From JAAZFE01 sp034005635 (GTDB lineage: Bacteria; Verrucomicrobiota; Kiritimatiellia; CAIQIC01; Lenti-01): DNA of 11,478 nt. The translations under genes were made by a program, and so were the position numbers. Below the pieces are notes generated by a model. It was not told the origin of the DNA and made no database searches. It worked only from the letters and a program-made list of their open reading frames with translations. The DNA is taken from assembly GCA_034005635.1 (NCBI GenBank), contig JAVEUJ010000079.1, forward strand, positions 1-11,478, given 5' to 3'. This document shows, in pieces, positions 5,801-11,478 of this stretch; position 1 is the stretch's first letter, and each line of letters opens with the position of its first letter.

Positions 5801-7575
5801 TGAAGCCGGCAGAACGAATTGTTGCCCTGCGCATGCTCTGCGCAGGGCTTTTATTTTTGGCGGTGCTGGCGGGCGGGGAGGGGTGCCGGGGAAATGAGCG
5901 GTTGTTGGTTGGTGGCGGGCCGACCATCCGACAGACCACTGGGCGAATCCGGGGGTTTGATCCGGCGCATGCCGGCGATATGGCTACGGTGACGGCCACG
6001 GGAAAAATCTACGAGGGGCTGTTGCAATATGACTGCTGGGCGAGGCCCTATCGAGTTGAGCCGCTGCTGGCAGCGGCCATGCCCGAGGTGTCGGCAGATG
6101 GCCTGGTGTGGCGCATTCGCTTACGCGAGGGGATTGAGTTCGCGGACGACCCGTGTTTTGTAGCTCATGGAGGACGGGGTCGGGAACTTCAGGCCCGCGA
6201 CTTCGTCTATTCCATCCTGCGCATTGCCGACGTAAAGGTGGGGTCTGGAGGCTATTGGGCGTTCCGGGGGCGGATTGAAGGACTGGATGCTTTTCGTGCG
6301 GCCAGTCAGGGCGAAGAGCCCACGGATTATGATGTCGCGGTGGCCGGTCTGCGCGCCACCGGGCGGTATGAACTAGAGATTCGACTGACGGCCCCCTATC
6401 CCCAATTGCCGTGGGTGTTGGCGATGCCGTACGCGTTTATTGTTCCGCGGGAGGCGGTGGAATTTTATGGCGCAGAATTTGTGAATCATCCGGTGGGGTC
6501 GGGCCCCTACGTGTTGGCGGCGGCGCGGCAGAACTACCGCTATGAATATCGCATAAACCCCAAATGGGCAGCGCCCGGCCGAGTCGAGACGCTGGCGGCT
6601 GATGCGCCTACGCCTGATGCAGGGAAACGTTTACCGCTGACGCCGCGCATCGTCGATGTGGTGGTGGGGGATCCTTCGACGGCCTGGCTCATGTTTCTGT
6701 CAGGGCAACTTGACTGGGTGGATGTGAGCCGTGACCATTGGGATAGCATCCTCACCGCGGAACACACATTGCGGCTGGACTTGGCAGCGCGCGGTATCGT
6801 GCTGGAACAGGCGCCGCAGTTGGCAGTCAGCTATACGGCCTTCAATATGGACGATCCCGTCGTAGGGGCGAACCCAAAGTTGCGGCAGGCGTTGTCGTGT
6901 GCGTTCGATGCCCCGCAGTGGCGAGACTTCCAACATGGGCGGGTTGAGATTGCGACGGAACCGCTACCGCCGGGAGTGGCTGGATATGGCGTGGCAGCGC
7001 CGCCGTATGCCTTTGATCTAGAACGAGCCCAGCGCTTGCTGGAGGAGGCGGGCTATCCCCAAGGGCGTGATCCGGCCACAGGGCGGCGTTTGAAACTGAC
7101 GCTGGAACTCGGATCGGCGGACAATCCCGAGGCGCGGCAGGCGGCAGAGCTGCTGGCGAGTTTTATGGAGCGCATTGGTGTGGTCGTCGAGCCGAGCTAC
7201 AACAACTGGCCGGCATTTCTCCAGAAAATCGAACGGCGCCAGGCCCAGATGTTCAGCGTGACCTGGGTGGGGGACTATCCCGACGCACAAAATTTTCTGC
7301 AACTGTTCGCGAGCGAAAATGTGTCGCCGGGTCCCAACCGGGCGAATTATGTGAACCCAGATTTCGATCGGCTCTATCAGCAAATGGTGGCATTGCCCGA
7401 GTCGCCGGAGCGCGAAGCGTTATGCCGGAAAGCCGTCGCCGTGGTGCTGGAGGATTGTCCGTGGATCCTCACGGGTTACCCCGTCGCCGTTAGCGTGCGG
7501 CAGGCACAACTGGGCAATCGTATCCGCCATGACTTCCCCTGGGGCATGGAAAAATATTGGCGGGTGGAAGAGTAG
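5800..7575 (+). CDS. extracellular substrate-binding protein, family 5 (peptide/oligopeptide type), probable lipoprotein
   Basis: The 591-residue product resembles the DppA/OppA class of periplasmic binding proteins that deliver peptides or other small molecules to an ABC importer. It has a basic N-terminus, a hydrophobic core (about 12-24) and a cysteine at 29 (GGEGC). The lipobox is atypical because Glu precedes Gly-Cys. Family-type segments include GFDPAHAGDMATVTATGKIYEGLLQYD (about 53-78), DGLVWRIRLREGIEF (about 100-114), ARDFVYSILR (about 133-142), VGSGPYVL (about 233-240) and a C-terminal VGDYPDAQNFLQLFAS region (about 489-505). No permease or ATPase gene is adjacent, so the ligand is unknown. 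The ATG overlaps the secG TGA (TGATG). There is no close Shine-Dalgarno site, which implies translational coupling. An intrinsic terminator lies within codons 9-20. Confidence 0.9.
   Translation: MKPAERIVALRMLCAGLLFLAVLAGGEGCRGNERLLVGGGPTIRQTTGRIRGFDPAHAGDMATVTATGKIYEGLLQYDCWARPYRVEPLLAAAMPEVSADGLVWRIRLREGIEFADDPCFVAHGGRGRELQARDFVYSILRIADVKVGSGGYWAFRGRIEGLDAFRAASQGEEPTDYDVAVAGLRATGRYELEIRLTAPYPQLPWVLAMPYAFIVPREAVEFYGAEFVNHPVGSGPYVLAAARQNYRYEYRINPKWAAPGRVETLAADAPTPDAGKRLPLTPRIVDVVVGDPSTAWLMFLSGQLDWVDVSRDHWDSILTAEHTLRLDLAARGIVLEQAPQLAVSYTAFNMDDPVVGANPKLRQALSCAFDAPQWRDFQHGRVEIATEPLPPGVAGYGVAAPPYAFDLERAQRLLEEAGYPQGRDPATGRRLKLTLELGSADNPEARQAAELLASFMERIGVVVEPSYNNWPAFLQKIERRQAQMFSVTWVGDYPDAQNFLQLFASENVSPGPNRANYVNPDFDRLYQQMVALPESPEREALCRKAVAVVLEDCPWILTGYPVAVSVRQAQLGNRIRHDFPWGMEKYWRVEE
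5824..5858 (+). terminator. intrinsic terminator or attenuator inside the 5' end of the substrate-binding protein gene
   Basis: GCCCTGCGCA (5824-5833) pairs perfectly with TGCGCAGGGC (5839-5848) around the 5-base loop TGCTC. It is followed at once by TTTTATTTTT (5849-5858). This is a textbook rho-independent terminator on the plus strand, 24 bases after the secG stop. It lies wholly within the signal-peptide codons of the next gene. It may end the glycolytic operon after secG, with readthrough when ribosomes restarting at 5800 cover the hairpin. Confidence 0.8.
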
Positions 7576-7598
7576 CGGTGCGGGGGCTGGTTGGGGTG

Positions 7599-7695
7599 GG
7601 AATCCCCCGGGCTTGTCCCGGGGATGGTTAGGTTGGCGGTGCAGCTTGTATGGCTGCACAGCCTTAAGCACACCGGGGCAAGCCCGGTGGATGCC
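7599..7695. repeat. compound inverted-repeat element between convergent genes (possible bidirectional terminator, BIME-like)
   Basis: Two 23-base arms, 7599-7621 and 7673-7695, are inverted copies matching at about 20 of 23 positions (shared core CCGGGCTTG). Each arm is itself palindromic: CCCCGGG/CCCGGGG at 7605-7611 and 7617-7623, and CACCGGG/CCCGGTG at 7671-7677 and 7683-7689, both with 5-base loops. A third hairpin, GTGCAGC/GCTGCAC (7639-7645, 7653-7659), sits at the centre. The element fills most of the 145-base gap between two genes transcribed towards each other. There are no T-runs, so transcription stopping in both directions is only an inference. The layout resembles REP/BIME mosaics. 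Confidence 0.65.
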
Positions 7696-7720
7696 GAGTA
7701 GTCGAGGGCAGTCGTCCCGA

Positions 7721-8689
7721 TCAAGCCCAAGGGATGACGTTGACGGGGTGGCCTTCGAGGAAGGCGCGCAGGTTGCTGGCGGCAATATCGATGAGACGTT
7801 TGCGTGCAGCGGCGCTGGCCCAAGCAATGTGGGGGGTCAGGAAGCAGCGCGGGGCGGATAGTAGGGGATTATCGGGCGGTGGGGGTTCAACGGACAGTAC
7901 ATCCAGAGCCGCGCCGGCAATACGGTTCTGGTGCAGGGCGTCAGCAAGGTCTTGTTCGACAATGAGCGGCCCGCGGGAGGTATTGATTAGGAAAGCGCTG
8001 GGTTTCATCTGGGCCAGACGCTTCGCATTAACTAAGCCCGTCGTTTCGGGAGTGAGCGGGCAGTGCAGGCTGATAGCATCGCTTTCAGCAAACAAGCGGT
8101 CGAGAGAGACGTAGTCGACGCCGGATGGCGGGGGAGTGGACGGATCGCGGCGACAGGCTAAGATGCGCATGCCGAAGGCCTGTCCGATGCGGGCGACTGC
8201 CTGGCCGATTTGCCCCAGGCCGATGATACCCAGAGTCAATCCAGCCAGTTCGACTTGGGGTGAAAGCCAGTAGCAATAGTCCGGATTGCGGCTCCAGCCC
8301 CCGGCCTGGACATCGGTAGAGTGCAAAGCAACTTGGTTGGTCAACTCCAGCAGCAAAGCGAAGGCCTGCTGCGCCACCGTGGCCGTGCTATAGCCGGGCA
8401 CATTGCAGACTACCAGACCGCGCTGTCTGGCGGCTGTCAAATCAATGGTATTGCACCCGGTGGCCAAGATGCCGACATACTGCAAGTGAGGAGCATGGGT
8501 GATGGAGTGGGCATCGAGGACGCCTTTGTTCAACATGACCGCAGTGGCATCCTTGATTCGCTCCAAAACTTCGGCGGGAGGGGTCCGGTCGTAGATGGTG
8601 CAATCAGCGAGGGCTTCGATGGGCCCCCAGCTCAAATCGCCGGGGTTGGTAGCATGGGCATCGATAATGACAAGACGGGGGCGTTTCAT
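7721..8689 (-). CDS. D-isomer-specific 2-hydroxyacid dehydrogenase (glycerate dehydrogenase/hydroxypyruvate reductase-like)
   Basis: This is a cytoplasmic NAD(P)-dependent enzyme that interconverts 2-oxoacids and D-2-hydroxyacids. From the ATG at 8689 the protein has 322 residues, the usual size. The N-terminal substrate domain includes ATGCNTIDLTAARQRGL (about 76-92). The Rossmann motif is GIIGLGQIG (154-162). The catalytic triad is R239 (NTSRGPLI), E268 (VLSVEPP) and H287 (TPHIAWAS). Similarity by eye is greatest to glycerate dehydrogenases, but the exact substrate cannot be fixed. An in-frame ATG at 8770 would add 27 residues that look noncoding and would bury the candidate promoter, so the internal ATG is preferred. 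There is no Shine-Dalgarno site. It runs convergent to the substrate-binding protein gene and divergent from the large secreted protein gene. Confidence 0.93.
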   Translation of the reverse strand: MKRPRLVIIDAHATNPGDLSWGPIEALADCTIYDRTPPAEVLERIKDATAVMLNKGVLDAHSITHAPHLQYVGILATGCNTIDLTAARQRGLVVCNVPGYSTATVAQQAFALLLELTNQVALHSTDVQAGGWSRNPDYCYWLSPQVELAGLTLGIIGLGQIGQAVARIGQAFGMRILACRRDPSTPPPSGVDYVSLDRLFAESDAISLHCPLTPETTGLVNAKRLAQMKPSAFLINTSRGPLIVEQDLADALHQNRIAGAALDVLSVEPPPPDNPLLSAPRCFLTPHIAWASAAARKRLIDIAASNLRAFLEGHPVNVIPWA

Positions 8690-8696
8690 GGGCAAA

Positions 8697-8725
8697 AGTA
8701 TAGCGAGGACTCGGAATTCATTCAA
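8697..8725 (-). promoter_or_regulatory. candidate promoter of the 2-hydroxyacid dehydrogenase gene, leaderless geometry
   Basis: On the minus strand, TTGAAT (8725 to 8720) and TATACT (8702 to 8697) are separated by 17 bases. This is the best promoter match in the window. Seven bases separate the -10 box from the ATG at 8689, so the mRNA should begin at or one base before the start codon. This supports the chosen start. Confidence 0.55.
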
Positions 8726-8733
8726 GCGAGTGT

Positions 8734-8753
8734 TTGGTTCAAAAATCCACCAA
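8734..8753. promoter_or_regulatory. inverted repeat midway between divergent promoters, possible operator
   Basis: TTGGT (8734-8738) and ACCAA (8749-8753) are inverted with a 10-base spacer. The centre, about 8743.5, coincides with the midpoint between the two outward-facing -35 boxes (8725 and 8761). That is a plausible site for a factor acting on both genes. The arms are only five bases, so chance is a real alternative. Confidence 0.25.
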
Positions 8754-8760
8754 GTCGGGC

Positions 8761-8789
8761 TTGCTTTCATTAAAATAATGTTCGATACT
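8761..8789 (+). promoter_or_regulatory. candidate promoter of the large secreted protein gene, leaderless geometry
   Basis: TTGCTT (8761-8766) and GATACT (8784-8789) are separated by 17 bases, and six bases separate the -10 box from the GTG at 8796. The same geometry appears at three other genes here. It supports GTG 8796 over ATG 8778, which would lie upstream of the -10 box. Confidence 0.4.
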
Positions 8790-8795
8790 TATTGT

Positions 8796-11219
8796 GTGAA
8801 AACTGTTCGTTTCATGGCGGTGGTGTGTGCTGTTGCAGGCGTACTACTGGCGGGATGGCTGCCGGGCGGGGTTGCGCTGGCACAGGGGCCCTATCTGATG
8901 GCATGGGGGATGAATGGCAATTTCCAGTCGGTTCAGATGCCGACCAATCTATTGGAGGGCGCCGATTCCTTTGCAGCAGGCTGGTTCCATACAGTCGTGG
9001 CGAAAGACGGCCGGGCGTGGGCGTGGGGGGCCAACGACTATGGCCAGACCAACATACCCATTGCGGCCTACCAGGAGGTCGCCGATGTAGCAGCCGGATT
9101 TTCGTTCAGCATGGCCCGTAAAACAGATGGAACGGTATTGGTCTGGGGCGGGGGGGCGATCATGACCAATATCCCGACGGCGGCAACGGGTAATGTCTCG
9201 CAGGTGGCTGCGGGGACCTGGCACGCGTTGGCCTTGACCAGCGATGGCGGCGTGGTGGCGTGGGGGTCGAATACCTATGGGCAGGCAACGGTTCCGGCGG
9301 ACTTGACCAACGGGGTCGACGCCGTTTCGGCCGGCGATCAGTACAGCCTGGCCTTGAAAGAGGGGGCGGTTCACGTCTTTGGTTCGAGCCCACTGGGGAT
9401 CGAGAATGTGCCGGCCGCGGCCTCCAATGATGTCGTAGCGATTTCGGCCGGGGCATATCACGCGCTGGCGTTGAAAGCCGATGGGACAGTGGTGGCCTGG
9501 GGTGGGACCAATTTTTTTGATGAAGCCGATTATCTGCCCGCGGAGGCCGCCAGCGGTATTTCCGCGATTTCGGCAGGGTATCTCTTCAGTATGGCGGTCA
9601 AGACCAATGGTGATCTAGTGGTCTGGGGCAATACTGACAATGACCAGACGCCAGTACCCAGCTATGCCCAGCATGGCGTTGGCAAGATCGCTGCGGGCTA
9701 TGGCCATTGCTTGGCAGTTTGTTCTGTGCTGCCTCCGCGGTTTGTTCCAACCATCCTGCCGTATGGTTACATCAGCAACGCTTACAGCGCATCGGTGACG
9801 ACTTTGGCCGATCCGGCGGCCACGTACTACCCTGTGGGCAACTGGCATTGGCTCAGCATTTCCAGCGCCGGTCTACTCGGTGGGACGCCGCTGAATCAAG
9901 GCAGCTATGTGGTGAAGGTCGTGGCCAGCAACGCCTATGGGCAGGCAACGAACGATATCACCGTGACCGTCTTTGATGCGATAAAACTGCCGCCGGTCTT
10001 TGTCACGACCAATCCGCTGCCTGCGGGCACGGTAGGCGCCTATTACGAACTGCAAATCGTCGCCAGCAATGAGCCCTCGTTCACTTGGGTCAATGCGGGT
10101 GGCGGGTTCCCGGCTGGGATGACGTTGACAACCAACGGGCTGCTGAGTGGCACGCCAGCGGGTACATACAATACCTTCTTCCGAGTGCTGGCCTCGAATC
10201 AGGCTGCAGTGGTCACCAATACGTATAACCTGACTATCACCAATCCTCCTCCTCCAATTTTTGTGACGGACACTCTGCCCAATGGCCTGGTGGGTCAGGC
10301 CTATTCCAACCGGATTGAGATTAGCCACTATCCGACTTCCATTATCGTGGTTGCCGGTGCCGTACCCAGCGGGCTGGGGCTGACAGGCTCCGGCTGGATC
10401 ACGGGGACGCCGGTGCAGGTGGAGGCACCTAATTTCACGGTGCGGGCGGCCAACGCGTCGGGCGCAAGCAACCGGAACTTCACCTTGAATATTTTTGGGC
10501 CGCCGGTGTTCATCACGACCAGCCCCTTGCCGCCGGGAGGCGTGGGCGATGCCTACTCTATCCAGATTGCAGCCAACTATGCCGATACCTTTAACCAGGT
10601 GAGTGGTACGTTGCCGCCGGGGCTGACCCTGGCCACCAACGGGTGGGTCTCGGGTACGCCGACGGCCAGCGGTTCATTCGATTTCACGGTGCGGGCGACC
10701 AACGATTACGGCTGGAGCAACCGAGTGTTCAATCTAAATATTGGCATTTTGCCCATCTTCACGACGCCCAATCCGCTACCAAATGGCATCAAGGATGAGG
10801 CCTATTCGGTGATGATCACGGCAACGAATGCCGATGGCTTCATCCTCGTAGGCGGCAGTCTGCCACCCGGGTTGGACCTGGCCGTCAATGGCTCGGTTTC
10901 GGGCACGCCCAACGAGTATGGCAACTATCAATTTACCGTGCGGGCGACCAATGTTTATGGCGGGATCAATGGGGTGTATGATCTGGCGATTGGCGGTCAA
11001 CTCCCGCCGGAAATTCTGGCGGTGCGGGCGACCAATGGCGCGATTCGTCTGGAGTGGACTAACTACAACGCCATCGGCAGCGTCCAAATTTTACGTGCCA
11101 CCAATATAACGGGCACCAATGTGAAGTGGAGTAATTTCGGCACAGTGACGGTTTCGCCCTGGACGAATGTCGCTCCGGTTCCCATGCCCGCTTACTACAA
11201 GCTTCACTGGGTGCCGTAG
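8796..11219 (+). CDS. large secreted protein: RCC1-like beta-propeller plus five putative Ig modules
   Basis: The 807-residue product starts with a clear signal peptide (MKTVRFMAVV, hydrophobic core, cleavage likely after VALA, residue 29). Residues 30-312 carry seven W/F-G blade motifs with NxYGQ-like turns (such as AWGANDYGQTNIP and VVAWGSNTYGQATVP) and linkers of the type VSAGxxHxLALKxDG. The last half-repeat closes the ring, as in a seven-bladed RCC1-type propeller. Five modules of about 83 residues follow (about 313-395, 399-482, 484-565, 568-650, 651-734). They share LPxGLxLxxNGxxSGTP and FTVRATNxYG, resembling the putative Ig (He_PIG) family. A final segment (735-807) looks like a fibronectin-III-type strand pattern. 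A surface or extracellular binding role is inferred; there is no enzyme motif. The start could also be ATG 8778 (813 residues). The gene lacks a Shine-Dalgarno site. Confidence 0.85.
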   Translation: MKTVRFMAVVCAVAGVLLAGWLPGGVALAQGPYLMAWGMNGNFQSVQMPTNLLEGADSFAAGWFHTVVAKDGRAWAWGANDYGQTNIPIAAYQEVADVAAGFSFSMARKTDGTVLVWGGGAIMTNIPTAATGNVSQVAAGTWHALALTSDGGVVAWGSNTYGQATVPADLTNGVDAVSAGDQYSLALKEGAVHVFGSSPLGIENVPAAASNDVVAISAGAYHALALKADGTVVAWGGTNFFDEADYLPAEAASGISAISAGYLFSMAVKTNGDLVVWGNTDNDQTPVPSYAQHGVGKIAAGYGHCLAVCSVLPPRFVPTILPYGYISNAYSASVTTLADPAATYYPVGNWHWLSISSAGLLGGTPLNQGSYVVKVVASNAYGQATNDITVTVFDAIKLPPVFVTTNPLPAGTVGAYYELQIVASNEPSFTWVNAGGGFPAGMTLTTNGLLSGTPAGTYNTFFRVLASNQAAVVTNTYNLTITNPPPPIFVTDTLPNGLVGQAYSNRIEISHYPTSIIVVAGAVPSGLGLTGSGWITGTPVQVEAPNFTVRAANASGASNRNFTLNIFGPPVFITTSPLPPGGVGDAYSIQIAANYADTFNQVSGTLPPGLTLATNGWVSGTPTASGSFDFTVRATNDYGWSNRVFNLNIGILPIFTTPNPLPNGIKDEAYSVMITATNADGFILVGGSLPPGLDLAVNGSVSGTPNEYGNYQFTVRATNVYGGINGVYDLAIGGQLPPEILAVRATNGAIRLEWTNYNAIGSVQILRATNITGTNVKWSNFGTVTVSPWTNVAPVPMPAYYKLHWVP
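10438..11036 (+). repeat. repeated 16-17-base coding word marking recent Ig-module duplication
   Basis: A near-identical word, CGGTGCGGGCGACCAA, encodes VRATN or VRAAN near the end of successive modules. It occurs at about 10438-10454 (one change), 10687-10703, 10936-10952 (one change) and 11020-11036. The first three are exactly 249 bases apart, that is 83 codons. This indicates tandem duplication or gene conversion of the modules. Confidence 0.6.
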
Positions 11220-11415
11220 ATTTCCCAGATCGTTGGGCTGGGGGGCCAAGTTGGCGTCTGATATATCTGAGGTAGATCGATGTCGTTGTACGGTCCGGGA
11301 AAACATAGACGCGTCGCGCCAGTGTTGAACCATCTCATCCGGGCTAGAATCCCCAGCCCGTGGGGCGGTCTTGCTGAATTGGGTGCAGGACAGTAAAGTT
11401 ACAACAGGGTATGGG
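11220..11415. other. noncoding tail with no convincing feature
   Basis: This stretch follows the secreted protein gene. I see only a weak hairpin (CGGGCT/AGCCCG, about 11339-11361) and no clear terminator, promoter or conserved frame. A minus-strand open frame running through it into the secreted protein gene has no recognisable domain and I do not call it. Confidence 0.4.
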
Positions 11416-11478
11416 TCAGGCGGCCTTCTGCTGCTTCCAATAGAGGTCAAACAGGTTGCCGAGGATTGCGCAGCGAGT
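11416..11478 (-). CDS. possible C-terminal end of an unidentified minus-strand protein (5' part outside window)
   Basis: Twenty codons remain open from the window edge to a TGA (11418 to 11416). They read as a peptide ending LGNLFDLYWKQQKAA. The other minus-strand frames meet stops sooner or look less protein-like. The basic, aromatic C-terminus is reminiscent of some transposases, but this is too short to assign. The frame would converge on the secreted protein gene, leaving about 196 bases between stops. Confidence 0.3.
   Translation of the reverse strand, partial: TRCAILGNLFDLYWKQQKAA

Noticed and set aside
8595..8795. N-terminal extension of the secreted protein to an upstream ATG at 8595
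   Set aside because: It would overlap the hydroxyacid dehydrogenase gene and bury the signal peptide 67 residues into the protein. ATG 8778 is possible but lies upstream of the candidate -10 box.
11091..11450. Minus-strand open frame across the end of the secreted protein gene
   Set aside because: About a third of it is antisense to the real gene, and no domain or promoter is visible.

Overview
The window is about 60% G+C, gene-dense bacterial chromosome. No marker in it fixes the taxonomy. A large secreted protein combining RCC1-type repeats with putative Ig modules, together with short heptanucleotide repeat tracts between genes, makes me suspect the Planctomycetes-Verrucomicrobia-Kiritimatiellae group; this is an inference. 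No rRNA, tRNA, CRISPR array or complete insertion sequence is visible.

Layout. (1) 1-480, minus strand: the N-terminal 160 codons of an NAD(P)-dependent sugar epimerase/dehydratase, cut by the window edge. (2) 481-730: a spacer carrying degenerate short tandem repeats. (3) 731-1906, minus: an unrecognised polytopic membrane protein with a clear internal duplication; repeat tracts have entered one loop and its C-terminus. (4) 1907-2116: a promoter region with a perfect 12-bp palindrome. (5) 2117-7575, plus: a glycolytic/secretion operon, gap - pgk - tpiA - secG, followed without a gap by a family-5 substrate-binding protein gene whose ATG overlaps the secG stop. (6) 7576-7720: a compound inverted-repeat element between convergent genes. 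(7) 7721-8689, minus: a D-2-hydroxyacid dehydrogenase. (8) 8690-8795: a divergent promoter region. (9) 8796-11219, plus: an 807-residue secreted protein with a seven-bladed RCC1-like propeller, five putative Ig modules and a C-terminal module. (10) 11220-11415: noncoding, then the last 20 codons of an unidentified minus-strand frame.

How the genes fit together. gap, pgk and tpiA encode three consecutive lower/middle glycolysis enzymes, and tpiA-secG is a common bacterial neighbour pair. The operon genes have ordinary Shine-Dalgarno sites. The four stand-alone genes have none; instead each has a -10-like box 6-7 bases before its start codon, which suggests leaderless transcripts.

The most notable observations are a textbook intrinsic terminator buried inside the signal-peptide codons of the substrate-binding protein gene (possible translation-coupled attenuation), the repeated leaderless promoter geometry, the duplicated membrane protein, and the heptad repeat tracts that have become coding sequence.
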